Positions 51,201-62,919 of a DNA stretch of 64,000 nt are shown here, piece by piece; position 1 is the first letter of the stretch, and each line of letters opens with the position of its first letter. This DNA comes from Onchocerca lupi (taxonomy: Eukaryota; Nematoda; Chromadorea; Rhabditida; Onchocercidae). The translations under genes and the position numbers were made by a program. The DNA is taken from contig JAOVVO010000334.1 of assembly GCA_028564675.1 (NCBI GenBank), forward strand, positions 20,805 through 84,804, given 5' to 3'. The notes below the pieces were generated by a model. It did not search any database. It was not told the origin of the DNA and was given only the letters and a program-made list of their open reading frames with translations.

Positions 51201-52913
51201 ACAATTCGTGGATTTGCATTTCGGATTGCAATCAATACGGGAGTATATCCATCGTGATTGGTTGTATTCAAAAGAGAATGCGTCTTCTCAAATTCCCAAA
51301 GTAATTCTACCATTGTCACAGAGGCTAAGGCTGCATAATGTAACGAATTATTTCCTTTAATATCACGTGCTGCCGGGTCGGCATCAAGTTCTAGAAGTCT
51401 TCGGACGATTTCCACGCGATGCATTTCAATGGCAAGCATTAACGGGTAACGACCTTCTGGTTGAGCGGTCACTTGCAGCATCCTGAAAAAATGCTGTGCT
51501 TCAAAATCACAGAATATATCAAAAATGATTTTAAAAAGAAGGATGGTGATGGGCATTCATCGACAAGATCTTTTGTATAGGTAATCATGAAGTGACTTAC
51601 ACATCAAATAAATCTTCATTTGTTGCTTGGAACCTTCTAATGCTTTCATCTGCAAAAAAATCGGCCCGATTTGTAGCGATTGCAATCGGAACAATTAGCC
51701 AAAGCGGATGCGCGCGCAGCGCAGTAACCAAATCTCGTACTAGCCTACGACTATCGCTTTGCATGTCTGTAAAGAAATTAATAAATTTACCATGGAAAAT
51801 AATAAAATGACAAGATAAACAAACGTTTTAGACAAGCTTAGGCCGTAACAAATACTTACCAAGAAGCATGAATAGGGCTTCACAATCATAGCATCGATTA
51901 CATAAATCGATAGCTTCCTGGATTTCATGGGTTCGAAATATGCTTACAGTAACGAGCAATTCAATCTCTCCTTGTTTATTATCGTTTCTTTCTCCACTTT
52001 CCTTCGAAAATAGTACATGGAATAATGGCGCTGCAGGTCGATTTTTTAATGTGCCCTGCACAACGCATAATCCTTTTTTGTTATTATTGTGAGGATAGAC
52101 GGAATTATGAGCTCGCAACAATTCCACCGGAAATGGCACTACCTGACAATAGAATAAAATACAAAGTCTTATCTCTAATGAAACCAATATTTACATTTAA
52201 TGATGTTGAAATTACACAACGACAAAAATGTCACATGTAAGGAGTACAAACGATATACTTCATAACAATCAGAGGGTATCCAGTAATCTTCACCAAAAAC
52301 GCGTTCTCGTGCGCTTGACCAGAGCTCACCAAGTTTGTGTGAAACTTGAGCTAATGAAAACAAGCTGAAATATTTGAAGTTTATGGAAAGGGACGAAATC
52401 ATGACTGAATTTCTGGAGTTCGAAAATACTACCTAATGTTATTTTACAACAGCGCTGTCAACTACAGTTTGATGAAGACTAATTAAGTCCATTTATTCCA
52501 AGATGCTAGTCCACACTGCGGCATAGCAATGAAGAATTTTCTATGCATCTACAAAAATCTCACCTTGGTCTGACTGCAGTTTTTCTTGTTACTGGTGATG
52601 GTGGTGGTGTTGGAACGCCTTCTTCAGATGCCAGAACAGCTGATGGAATAGTTCCCATCTCGGATAAAACAATCGATGTTGTCTGGGCATTCGTTTGAGC
52701 ATCATCGATTTCTCGAGACGATGAAGATATCTTGAGAGCCGATTCGCCGACTGTTGTAGCTAGGTCATTATACAGCAGTGAAACGGCATCAAACTGTTCA
52801 TCAATTATTTCAGTTGGCTCGTCATCCTCAGTTTTACTCCTCTCTGTATCAGTTAGTTGCGAACTAATGCCCACAGTAATGGCTTTCAGTGTCGATGTAT
52901 TTAAATCGGTCAT
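48211..52913 (-). CDS. Calcium-independent phospholipase A2 (ankyrin repeats plus patatin domain, PLA2G6-like)
   Basis: Family knowledge: these serine lipases free a fatty acid from the sn-2 position of membrane phospholipids using a Ser/Asp dyad, without calcium. Fourteen exons (5' to 3'): 52564-52913, 52259-52364, 51860-52142, 51601-51766, 50902-51482, 50520-50712, 50177-50423, 49944-50063, 49698-49803, 49402-49555, 49178-49296, 48895-49052, 48573-48724, 48211-48435; about 985 residues, longer than the 750-800 of mammalian forms. In order: a Ser/Thr/Glu-rich N-terminus; ankyrin repeats across the large exon 50902-51482 (for example GNNSLHYAA, HDGYTPVLIAI, GNTILHAAQF) and 50520-50712 (SGDTALHLSV, DETPRHLAS); a Cys/Gly linker; then the lipase domain with LSLDGGGIRGLVII (oxyanion loop), AGTSTGG (catalytic Ser in GxSxG), TSAAPTYF and DGG (catalytic Asp), and CLLSVGTGAIP. 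All key residues are present, so it should be active. It runs head-to-head with the S2-like gene, 2.5 kb apart. Confidence 0.95.
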
Positions 52914-52930
52914 TGGATATCATTGGATAT
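52911..52930 (-). repeat. 10-bp tandem duplication spanning the iPLA2 start codon
   Basis: CATTGGATAT occurs twice in a row on the plus strand (52911-52930). On the minus strand this gives an extra ATG 10 bases upstream of the chosen start, in another frame. That upstream frame overlaps the start and stops after about 19 codons. It could lower translation if it is in the mRNA. Confidence 0.7.
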
Positions 52931-55400
52931 GCCCGTCTAGTACTTCATTCGCTCTTCAATATTCATCACAATTGCTTTCACCTTTAAAACACTGATTGCT
53001 ATATGTTAATGGGGAAACATGTGTTATATTTTATTCAACAACAAATTTACCACCTGTACAACATGAGATTTAACTTCAATCATTTCGAAGTATACTATGC
53101 TTAAATGATCCTTTCGTAAAAATAGCTTTTCAAGTATTCTAGAAGCTTCCAAAAGCTTTAAAACCGCGATGAAATATCACCATTACCAGACATTCACACT
53201 TATGTAATGTATCTTCATCCAGTTTGGTGGTCGTCCAGACATACTGTACATATGATCACTAGCAAAAATTTGATACCCAAAATACATATGCCAAATGCAT
53301 CATAACATGAAATTATCCTGAAAATGAATTACTCAGAAAATAAGTTTGCTTGTTAAGCTATCAATAGATAAGATTTGTGGCTTCATTCTTATCCCTGATT
53401 AGCTAAGAAGTTGAGCATTTCATTCCAAGCTGAGTAGAACTCATCATTAATAAAGATATCTTCATGGTGAATGTGTAGTGCACGAAATTTTAATAAAGAT
53501 TCAACGCAGAAGCAGATCCCGTCCCCCAAATCATCAAATATCACCAAATACAAATTCTTCAGAAACCAACAATCTCGAACCGCAAACGTGCAATTTGTCC
53601 CTCAACCATCCCCTATATTCTCAACACTGTATTACCAGCCTTATCACTCCTCCACTACAACACTGTCTATTTAACTTGTAGCCCTCATCCAGCATTATTT
53701 TCAATCGGAGCAATCTCTGGTATCCTTTGACGTCACTATCTCTCCACTAATCTCCGCCAGACTCATCGTTTCTCCAAAATTCATTTGCCGAAGATAGCTT
53801 CTTGCAATTTCATATCCCAACAAGAGATATCCTGTTGACAACGGACATTCGTCAGGAAGGAGAGTAATAGGAAATAATGGTTGCTAGGTGGACATGGAGC
53901 GGTCGAGAACGGAATGAATTTGATATAATTGATGAGCTGCCTTATCTGTTACCATTAAACAAACCTATCAATGCTCTTTTTCCTCTGTCTTGAAAGTTAG
54001 AAATCGTTAATCTCCATGCGAAAACATCTGATAGCCTCATGCACTATCATATCTAGGCTGATTTGCCAAAGAAGGGAGGGGACTAAGCCATAGCTGTTCT
54101 TACTTTGAGCCAGCTCTAAATGCCTTCATAATTGACACTACAGATCAAATATTATTTTTTGGAATTTCAGTCGAACAAATTAAAATTTTCCTTTCATTTC
54201 GATTATAATTTCCACTAAATCTATCACCATAATATAGTCAGGGATTTCGAATAATGGAATTCATTCATGTCATTTCGTCAACTGTTCGTCCAACAAACAA
54301 GAAATTTCCTTTGCTTTGATTTTTGTTTGACAATATTAAAGTGTAAATCACAATCTTGTAATTAATGCAAGCTGTAACATATTTCAAAACAATTTAAGTT
54401 CATTCTTTGCAAAGCAAAGCAACAAAAAATCACTTTAATAATAGTTCTTCCTTATGGATTGATAAGTACATTTATTTATCAATTTTCAAGCTTCAAAGGT
54501 TTGAAATTATTGTTTCAACATCGTTCTTCTTTGAAAAGCGAAGAATTTAAAGGTTCATAAAAGACTGCAAATAATTCGAAATGATTATCTGTCCACAACT
54601 TCTGATACTCATAAAATCTGTTTCTATGGTAATGATACACATTTGCATGCATACTGCGACAACATTCACCCATCGGATGGCATTGTCAAGATTTCTTATT
54701 TGATCCAATCTAATCAGTTATTTACAAAGCTAGCAAAATAAGAATAATCTTTCGGCATCACTTCCTTTGAAAATGCAACTTGGAGTTGGAAATCTTTGGA
54801 ATCTGCACGCTGCAAATTCTTCCATAAGCTAATGCCCTGGCTAAAATTGCGCATATTATTTCTCACTTCTCTTAATAGATTCCACGAGATTGCTAGAAAA
54901 TTTGATGAAACTGTGGGTGCTTACATTAATAACACATGTACAACCTCATTTGCACATTTAATATTTTTTTAAAAACGTAAGATTAAGAAAATGATTTTAA
55001 TTAACAGGCCTTCTGAATGAATATATCCAAGTACTTCATATTGATTATTTGCGCTTATTGGTCTTGCATCCCTCCCTTTGTGTGTTAGAAATATGGACTC
55101 ATATGGCTGGCTTCAACAAGACTCCTTTTTTCAGAAGCCTATTCACGCTTTGCCTAGCTGTATACTTTTATTATTGCCAAGCGTAGTTAAAGCTCTTTCT
55201 CACCTGTTCATAGTCATGATTATTCGAACCTAAGTTAATTTCCTGATTAATTGAAATAAATTTTTGTTTTTGTTTTCTTTTTTTTCTGAAAATCATACTG
55301 AAACTTCACAGCCAGTTCTTGGAATATATCTATAATAAATTGATATATGGAATCATTCTCTAGAATAGATGAGAAACTTTAATTCTAGAATTTTTTTGTT
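52931..55400. other. Divergent intergenic region between iPLA2 (-) and the S2-like gene (+)
   Basis: No gene is supported. Both plus-strand frames at 53471-53681 are open through a C/A-rich segment but show no motif. The promoters of the two flanking, divergently transcribed genes should lie here; no specific element is recognised. Confidence 0.35.
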
Positions 55401-55403
55401 CAG
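55401..55403 (+). promoter_or_regulatory. Likely trans-splice acceptor of the S2-like gene
   Basis: TTTTTTTGTTCAG ends at 55403, ten bases before the ATG at 55414. This is a strong polypyrimidine acceptor with no obvious upstream coding exon, as expected for spliced-leader addition. Confidence 0.5.
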
Positions 55404-55413
55404 GTTTTACGCA

Positions 55414-57121
55414 ATGGATCGTCGTGGAGCATTTCAGGGTGGTTTCGGTAGCGGCAGTGCTGGTAGTTTTGATAGTCATGGTTCAGTTGATCATGCTGAG
55501 AGATGGTCCAGGTATTTGAGTCAAAATATTTTTCAATCAGATAGAAGTACACTTTGTAATTAATGCAAGCTTTAACAATCGGAATTTACCTACTTCTATG
55601 GTCAGTTTGATTTTATCTGATCTATTAAGAGTGAAAATTGAATTCCTTTTTTTTTTTTTTTTTCCACTAAAATTTTCCCTCATTTGCTAAAATTGTGATC
55701 AGTTATAGAAACTGTTTTGGAAATTAAAAAACAAGAAGTTAACTTTAACGTCACGGCATCTCTACTTTTTATGCATTGTCTGGAATTCATCTGAATAAAG
55801 ACAGAGAACTGAAGGAAAAAATTCGTGTTTCAATCATTCTTTTTATATTTGCTTACAAATTAAGTTTTCTAGTTTCGTAACAATCAAAGCCAGCGATATA
55901 AATAAGGTTCTCACTCCTTTAGTGAAAAATTCCTGTCCTTCAAAAATTTGAAGGAAAGTTTTGCAGTTCAACGAGAAGTCAAGGTGGTGGACCACGGCGA
56001 ATAGGTAGCGGTTTACGTCGTATAACGCTTGACTGGGACAAACCGTGGATTCCGGTTACAAAGCTTGGTCGTTTGGTGAAGGATGGGCGAGTAGCTACAA
56101 TCGAGGAAATATATTATAGATCGATACCTGTTTTAGTCGGTCATCTTGCTGTTATAATTTAATAATAGCGTATTGATTAAGAAACCATTTTTTTTCTGAA
56201 AAAGAAAATTACATTTCAAAATTTTGAAACTTATGCAGTATATTGAAAGTTTGCATATTCAATTAGATACACCATATAACAATTAGACTTGGTCTTCAAT
56301 AAAAATGTTTCTAAAAAAGAAATGAGTAATTCTTCCTAAAGAATAAATTGACAAATGCTGCTGAAAATCGCACAAATTCAAATTCATTAAAGAAGAGGAA
56401 GAATTGTAGGAATATCAAATTGTGGATCTATTGGTGCCAAATCTGAAGGAGCAGGTATTGAAGATTCTTCCGGTACAGAAGGAAGTACGAAGCGGGTTGC
56501 GCACTCGATTTCGAGCATTTGTTGCCATTGGTGACAGGAATGGACATGTGGGTCTTGGGATGCAGTGCGCAAAGCGCGTCAGCACCGCGATTAGACGTGC
56601 GATTTATCGTGCGAAGACAGCGGTGGTGCCTGTGCGACGGGCTTATTGGCATGTGGAATATGGCCTACCCCATACTATACCCTGCAAGGTACATGCCATG
56701 ACTGTTTTCCTTTCTTCCTTTTTTGATTTAAACAGCCTAATGAATCAATAACCGCAATTACATCCTATTTAACTTGTCAGAGTTTCGAAGTAGAACATCA
56801 AAATGCGGTAAGAGTTTACATCTTAAAATCCTTAATTGAAAGAAAATGATTCAGATAATGGTTCGTTACTGTAATGTGCGAGTAACACTTTATCCAGCTC
56901 CTCGCGGTACCGGTATTAGTGCACCACCTATAGTGCAGAAACTACTGCACTTGGGTGGCATTCAGGATTGCTATTCGTCAGCATCCAGTTATGCAACGGT
57001 AGGCCCAGTTGCAAAGGCTACATTTCTTGCCATTCAGCGTGCTTACTTGTTTGAACCGGAAAGGGAAGAAATTGATGAGGACAATGCTTTTCCAGAGCTA
57101 ATGCCATTAGTTAACTCATAA
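55414..57121 (+). CDS. Divergent ribosomal protein S2 (uS5) homologue
   Basis: Four exons join in phase: 55414-55511, 55967-56135, 56410-56688 and 56855-57121, giving exactly 270 residues; C. elegans RPS-2 is about the same length. Family knowledge: S2/uS5 sits near the decoding centre of the 40S subunit and helps accuracy. Conserved S2 blocks are WIPVTKLGRLVKDG, EEIYYRSIP, NLKEQVLKILPVQKE, RTRFRAFVAIGDRNGHVGLG, AKTAVVPVRRAYW, PHTIPCKV, YPAPRGTGI and VAKATFLAIQRAY. Unusual points: the N-terminal Arg-Gly repeat is replaced by GGFGSGSAGSFDSHGS; the usual GYWGNKIG reads AYWHVEYG; the normally invariant C-terminus (YLTPDLW and onward) is replaced by an acidic tail (EPEREEIDEDN). Human-to-worm S2 is very conserved, so this is far too divergent to be the ordinary gene. 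There is no stop or frameshift and splice sites are good, so it is an active-looking paralogue, not a processed pseudogene. Confidence 0.88.
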
Positions 57122-58000
57122 CATTCACTATTCGAAACATCTCCTTGAAAAGTTACGCTTATACTGGAATTTTCCCAATTATTCCGAATAACTTAGAATG
57201 CTTTGGCGCAAGATGTATGTTAGATCATTGCATACTTGGGAAACGAATTTGTCTAACAAAACACTTTTTGTCAATTATAAAATTGACTGTTTCTAATACA
57301 TTCAGAATACAATTTTTTGTCTTCAATCATAATCATAGCTTATTGCCATTTCAGATATTTCTTACTTCAGAAGCTTGTTAATAGTGTTCTCGATTTTTCG
57401 AAGATTTGATTCCATGATACTATTTGTGAGTTTGTTCGTGAGATTTAAAAAACTCTGGCACTTATTTATCATTTTGTTCGATCCTTATTTTTTGGAAGAA
57501 TTACGGTGATTCCGAGAAAATATGATTAACATAGCTTGGACGCTTTCAATAGTTTCTTTAGTGTGTTCATTCTGAGTCCTAATTTGCAACAAATTTTTTT
57601 TGTGTTTATTCAGAAATTTCTGCCCTGCTTCAGTCTTAAATGCAAATCTAAAAATTAAAATTTTTCAATTACTTTGATCCAGAATTCAATCTCGTCATCG
57701 TAATGAGTACAAAGCTTTTTTTTGCCATCATTATTTCTAGGAAAATAATTCCTATACATTTGATTGATTATTGCTGAATTAGAGTCTTTTATATATTTCC
57801 TGTCAGTACGTAAAATAAACTTTTATAAGAAACATCTTTTTGCGTCACAGAATCGGGCATTTTTTGTCCAAGCTATTTACTTATCCAACTGCATCTTCAA
57901 ATACTTAGCAGAATTCATTGAAAAACAACAACTGAATTTGCATAGTGTACTGTTTCCAGAACAAAATCTTTTTGAAACCAACTATTAATTAGTGACAAAT
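57122..58000. other. Downstream flank of the S2-like gene
   Basis: No gene seen. The frames at 57145-57381 and 57764-57988 carry no motif. It presumably includes the 3' UTR of the S2-like gene. Confidence 0.35.
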
Positions 58001-58002
58001 GC

Positions 58003-58058
58003 AATTATAGACTAACACAGCGGCAATAGAGATGTTGGCGCTGTGTTAGTCTATAATT
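58003..58058. repeat. Perfect 20-bp inverted repeat (hairpin) with 16-base loop
   Basis: AATTATAGACTAACACAGCG at 58003-58022 is followed by its exact reverse complement at 58039-58058, with a 16-base loop GCAATAGAGATGTTGG. It sits between two plus-strand genes, about 880 bases after the S2-like stop and 300 before the 5-phosphatase start. It could be the end of a small transposon, a structured RNA or a very short fold-back; the sequence alone does not decide. Confidence 0.85.
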
Positions 58059-58356
58059 TTTAATTCTCTATCGTGAAAAAAAACTTTCAGTTTGAAATTT
58101 ACTCTCGTTACCCGTAGCATCAAAAGCATTCCTTTCTAGACAGAATGTTTACTACATATTGAAGTTTGGTAGCTTTAAACTTCTTTAAAAATTGCGAATT
58201 TTGCTATTGAATCGAGCTTCATCATTTGTACAGTGCCTGTTTATCTACATTTTGTTTTCAGGAAAATGCAAGTTTTCCGAAGTTTCTTTGTGCATCAGTT
58301 AATGCAAACCTTCTTTTGCATTTAATAATGCGTGATTCCATTTTCCCACAACTTTC

Positions 58357-58359
58357 TAG
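58357..58359 (+). promoter_or_regulatory. Likely trans-splice acceptor directly before the 5-phosphatase ATG
   Basis: AACTTTCTAG ends at 58359 and the ATG follows at once at 58360. Such a zero-length 5' UTR between acceptor and ATG is seen in nematode trans-spliced genes, where the leader supplies the UTR. Confidence 0.45.
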
Positions 58360-58536
58360 ATGACCAATCGTGTACGATCATTAGCAACTCGGGTCACTGC
58401 AAGTTTAACAACTATTCAGCAACCTTCGTCTTCTACTACTACAGTTTTAATTACCGTATTTTCTCTGCTTGGAATTTGATTGCTTAAACAGCAAAATTTA
58501 ATCATAATTCTAATTTGCATAGACACTTAAGGTTAT

Positions 58537-58572
<36 letters not shown>

Positions 58573-61500
58573 TTTACAGAGCAATGATGAGGAAACGATT
58601 GTTAAAGATTCTATCTTGAAACGAATTGATTCGTTCACGTCACATATACACAATTTTACTATCAAATCGCCTATTAAACATCATTTTCTAGATGAAGATG
58701 GTAAGCATTTCCATTTTAAATTAGTTAATAATTACTGAAAATTATCTTAAAGCGATTCAGTGGGTGGATTGGTTTGAAGCACGGATACATTTTCGAATTG
58801 TATCGTTCACGAGACTTCCGTGATCTATTATAAAGTGTTATTACACTACCACTTTTGCCAATAGCCAAAAAATACTGATAATCATGATAAAATCGATAGT
58901 CTGAACATTTCTTGCATCTTTAAAGTTAGTTTTTCTTTTCTCGACCTCCGTCATTCTCATGCATTTCTTTATTTTTATTTTTATTTTTTTTTTTTGGAAT
59001 ACATCGTTTTTCCAACTTCAATCATCATTGTTATATCTAAGATTCTCAATGTTTGAAAAAAGGCATTCAAATTTGAATTCATTCCCATCTCACAAATCAA
59101 CATATTACTTTTGAGCGTTCGCTATCTTTATGACTTTTTGAATAACGGAACGCAATACTAAATTTTATTTTCGTAGATTTTGAAAACTCTTCCTCTTGGA
59201 CTGGCGAGCGTTGATACGACAGACAATATAGTAGTCTAGTTGTTACTAATTTTTCCTATAAAAATAATCTGTCGGATGATATAAATTTTACTGCTGCCTC
59301 AACTGGTGAATTTGCGAGGAAAAATCTATCTGATTGTGCGGTGAAACTCCGGTGGGTTATAAAGCTGTATAAATGGAATTTTTGCTTAACTTTGTAAATG
59401 AAGATTATAGTTTCAAGACCAGAAAGTTCACAATCGGATGTGGATGCTGACCAGGAGGAGAACATAGCGCTTGCAAATGAAACCAAAACAAACCAATATT
59501 TCACATATGACGTCAAAAATGCTCAACTTAGGTTCATTTTCACGCTCTTCACAAATTTTCTGGAATAAACATTCAATTTCGATATTTCGCTTAGAATATC
59601 GAAATTGAACGAGACTTTTTACAGAATTCCTGTTATAATAATAGTAATTCAATAAAGAACGGAAATATGTTTCACGCTTCGTCTTAATCTTTTTTCGCAA
59701 GAATGAAATTAATTTCTTCGGATATTAGAAATGAGCAATTCAAGGAAGGGATCAAGTTGCAAAGGTTATTAGCTAAAAACGTAAAACAACTTATCCTTCG
59801 TCTCTTTTGTCCCAGTTCATTGTTACCATTTCTTCGTCTCACTCAACAAGTTTTTTAGAGTAATGGTACTTGGTCCCGGCGGAGTCACTATTCCAGAAGT
59901 GGATCGGCTAAGGCATTTGATACCGGATGGAACAATTACTGTGATGTGTTTAACTTGGAATGTTGCCTCAAGAGTTATTAAAATTTCTCATTTTTTCTAT
60001 TGAGTCGATGAATTTCTTGCAACTTCAACAAATTCGAATTATTTTTCGAGTTCTAAGAATTTTCTTCTGCTTCAAATGAATCTGAAACCTGGCAGAGGCT
60101 ATTAATTCAAACTGGTCATATTCAAACTCCAAACTTAGGATAAGTCATAATTACGCTTTTTAGTCACAAAATCATTTATCAAAAATTGAGAAATTGATTA
60201 CAAGTGAACAATCCGCAGATAGAGCCGATCTGATTTGTTTGTGTTTTCAAGAGCTTCCGTCAATAAATGCGTTAGTTTTGTTTTCTCCATCTCCTTATAT
60301 TATCTATTTTTAAATTCTTTGAAATAAAATTCAACGAAAATAGAGCAGAATTTTAAATTTATAGATATTATCATCAGGAAACAGTGAAGTCGCTGGCCAA
60401 AGCTGTTACAGACACACATCTGATATTTTGTTGGATACGAAAATGGTCGCAAATGGTGATTATTTTTATTCGAGAATCTCTGGTTGCATATACCTCAAGT
60501 TTGTGATTTTACTACGTTTGTTAATGAACTATTTTCGGATATTTTAGATTTTAGAAACTGGGAATTTCATGGAACCTAAAATATGCTTTAAAGTGAAATA
60601 TTCAAAATATCAAAAGATTTTGGTTGTGTGTAAACACTGTATTACTCAGATATGAACCGGACGCTCTCAAGTACGTATTTCATTTCATTTCTTTTCTTAA
60701 CATTGAAATTCACGTATCACTTGCAGCTCCGGAATGGCAGTTTATCTCCTTCAGTCCAATTGTCAAGCCGGTTCGAACGAAAGGAGCGATTGCCGTTTCC
60801 TTTCGAATTTTTCAAGCATCGGTCATTTTTATAACTTGTCACATGACTCGTTAGTTTTGCTTATTACACTTCTTAATGAATAAAACACCAAATGAACAAT
60901 TTAAACAGTAAATTAAAGGACAAGTAAATATTTTACTAGAAATAATGAGCATCAATCTAAGGAAGAGCAACAAGATTTTGAACAATCTCTTGAATCAGAG
61001 CTTATGAAAGTTATACATCCATATCGATTGGTTTGGTCGGTCTTAATCCTCTTTTATTTTTTTATTATTACAATATAGATTCAGAATTGTTTCAGATGGA
61101 CCAGTATTGAATCGTATATGTGATTATTCGAAAATCTGTGATTCACTGCGATTTTCAGCACTGAAAAAAGGCGGTACACTGCCTTGTTCAGGACTGAAAC
61201 AAGCTGATTGTGTATGTTTCGCGACTAAATCTTTGTAACGAACTGATGAAGTAAAAACTTCGATTTTATATTGCTACTAAGTTATAAATTAAAAATTTGC
61301 AAAATGATGTCGGTATTTAATTAGCTTTAAGGGAAGGAGGAAGTCAACATTGATACTTGAGGGAGTCATGTTTGGAAATTTTTCTACTGAAATGAAATCC
61401 TCACAGGTTTTCTGGTTTGGTGATTTGAATTTTCGGCTTCGAAGTAGGGAGCGAGTTGATGCATTGGATTCACAGAATAAAAGGCCGGAAAATATTATCG

Positions 61501-61994
61501 ATTCCTACTTCGATCAGTTACTCATTGACGATGAGCTGACGTTAGAAAAGTGTAAAGGTCTGTTTCTAAATTGTTTGTGTTTTCCAAAATAAAACAGTAT
61601 TGCTTTTCATTAGGACTTGATATTTCAAGGTTTGCAGAAGTCGTTAATAATTCATCCCATTTTCAGGTAATGTTTTTGAAGGTTTCAGTGAGGCTTACAT
61701 CAATTTTCCACCTACGCACAAGTTTATTCTTGGAACCAACGATTATGTTAGCGATCGAATTCCGTCATACACAGTATGAATTCATCCAACTTTAGCGCAC
61801 TGAACAATAGGAACTTATTATTTCATAATTTTTTTCAATTCAGTCGTCAATTTTAGGATCGAATTTTGTATTATGCGAAGGAGTCAGGTTGGATAAGACC
61901 CGTGAAATATGATTGCTTATGGGAAGAGAATGCTTCTGATCATAAGCCCGTTTATGGTTTTTTCACCATGCGTGTTTTGGAACAGCGGTACTAA
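58360..61994 (+). CDS. Inositol polyphosphate 5-phosphatase
   Basis: Family knowledge: these Mg-dependent enzymes remove the 5-phosphate from phosphoinositides or soluble inositol phosphates. Exons: about 58360-58443, 58580-58700, 59177-59209, about 59237-59349, about 59406-59531, 59859-59973, 60164-60270, 60365-60498, 60650-60670, 60727-60849, about 60939-61031, 61096-61211, 61332-61557, 61667-61773 and 61857-61994. The N-terminal 150 residues are Ser/Asp/Thr-rich, without a known domain. The catalytic domain shows MCLTWNVAS (Mg-binding Asn), CLCFQELP (Glu), RTKGAIAVSF (usually GNKGAVAV), VFWFGDLNFRL (family motif WxGDxN(F/Y)R), SEAYINFPPTHKF, RIPSYTDRIL (family motif RxPxWxDRIL) and SDHKPVYG (catalytic His). 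The protein ends soon after, with no C-terminal domain or CaaX. Doubts: the joins around exons 3-5 and the phase on both sides of the exon at 60939-61031 are not canonical as read. The usual HLxAH motif is reduced to CHMT. AATAAA follows the stop at 62003. Confidence 0.88.
58536..58570 (+). repeat. Poly(A) tract of about 30 bases in the first intron of the 5-phosphatase gene
   Basis: An uninterrupted A run at about 58539-58568 just before the TTTTACAG acceptor at 58579. Length is unreliable in assemblies. It could be the tail of a retroposed sequence, but no body was recognised upstream. Confidence 0.7.
59572..59609. repeat. Perfect 15-bp inverted repeat in an intron
   Basis: TTCAATTTCGATATT (59572-59586) and its exact reverse complement (59595-59609) are separated by 8 bases. 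It lies in the intron after the fifth exon of the 5-phosphatase gene, so it would form a tight hairpin in the pre-mRNA. Confidence 0.8.
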
Positions 61995-62562
61995 TGTGAT
62001 ACAATAAAAGGACTTGTAAAATATTGTTATTGCATTCTTCTTAGCACCAAAACTTTTTAATAATGCAGTATAAGAACTGTCGGATATTCATAATACCCTT
62101 CACTTCTCAATCATCATGTTGTTCGCAAGATACTAAAGCATTTCCATAAAATTTGATATTGAAAGCAGGAGCTTATGACACCTTATTGTAGCTATGAAAT
62201 TATGAGTGTAACCGAGAGACTATCAACTGGCTTTTGCAATCGGCATGTAATTCACTTTCTACGACAAATTTTGCAGACTAATTTTTATTTTACTCAAATT
62301 CCGAACTGATTTTGAATTTGGATATCAGCTATTAGTGCATAAAATATTTGCTTGCTGCAAAATCCGCCACTTATAATCAATTAAAGATTGTTGCACTCAG
62401 TGAATATAATGGGTAGAAGGATAAGGGTTAATGAAGTTTATTGCAAAAGAGATCAGGTATCATTTTTTGTAGTAGACCTTATTATCAATCCCTATATATG
62501 CAGTGGTCTTAATCATTGTTCTTCCGTTTTCTTGTTAGATGCGCTTTTAACTGTCAGGTAAT
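61995..62562. other. 3' flank of the 5-phosphatase gene
   Basis: Contains the poly(A) signal AATAAA at 62003-62008, nine bases after the stop codon, then AT-rich sequence with no supported feature. Confidence 0.45.
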
Positions 62563-62919
62563 TTAATAATAATAGATGATGATTTGGTGTTCACAGCACC
62601 TTTCAGACGGTGTCTTATGTTGTTTAAAAAAAGTCGCTGTCTTTTTAAGCATTTCAGATTTCTCAATTGATTCTACAACATCATTACAGTTTCGATTTCT
62701 AACGAACTTTTGATATAGTTTCTTTGGTGCGAATTTATTGAATCCAAATATTTCTTTCGCTGAGATTCCAAATGATACTTGGTTGATTGTTTTTAAATCA
62801 ATTAAATGAAGAAAGATCCAGGAAATTATGATACAGTCTTCCATCATTTTTGTAAATATCAGTGCATTATTTTTTATCCTTTTAAGATAGTCTATACCTT
62901 TCATCCTCAGAATATTCAA
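62563..62919 (-). CDS. Doubtful 118-codon open frame
   Basis: One of the longest open frames in the gene-poor part (first ATG a few codons after the TTG that opens it). The second half looks protein-like (KEIFGFNKFAPKKLYQKFV, then KSEMLKKTATFFKQHK), but no family is recognised and no splice partner was found. It lies about 1.05 kb downstream, on the same strand, of the SL1 copy at 63969-63990. It could be an exon, a decayed gene or chance. Confidence 0.2.
   Translation of the reverse strand: MNILRMKGIDYLKRIKNNALIFTKMMEDCIIISWIFLHLIDLKTINQVSFGISAKEIFGFNKFAPKKLYQKFVRNRNCNDVVESIEKSEMLKKTATFFKQHKTPSERCCEHQIIIYYY

Noticed and set aside
53471..53681. Two plus-strand frames open together
   Set aside because: The segment is C/A-rich and stop-poor in both frames, with no motif; typical of composition rather than coding.
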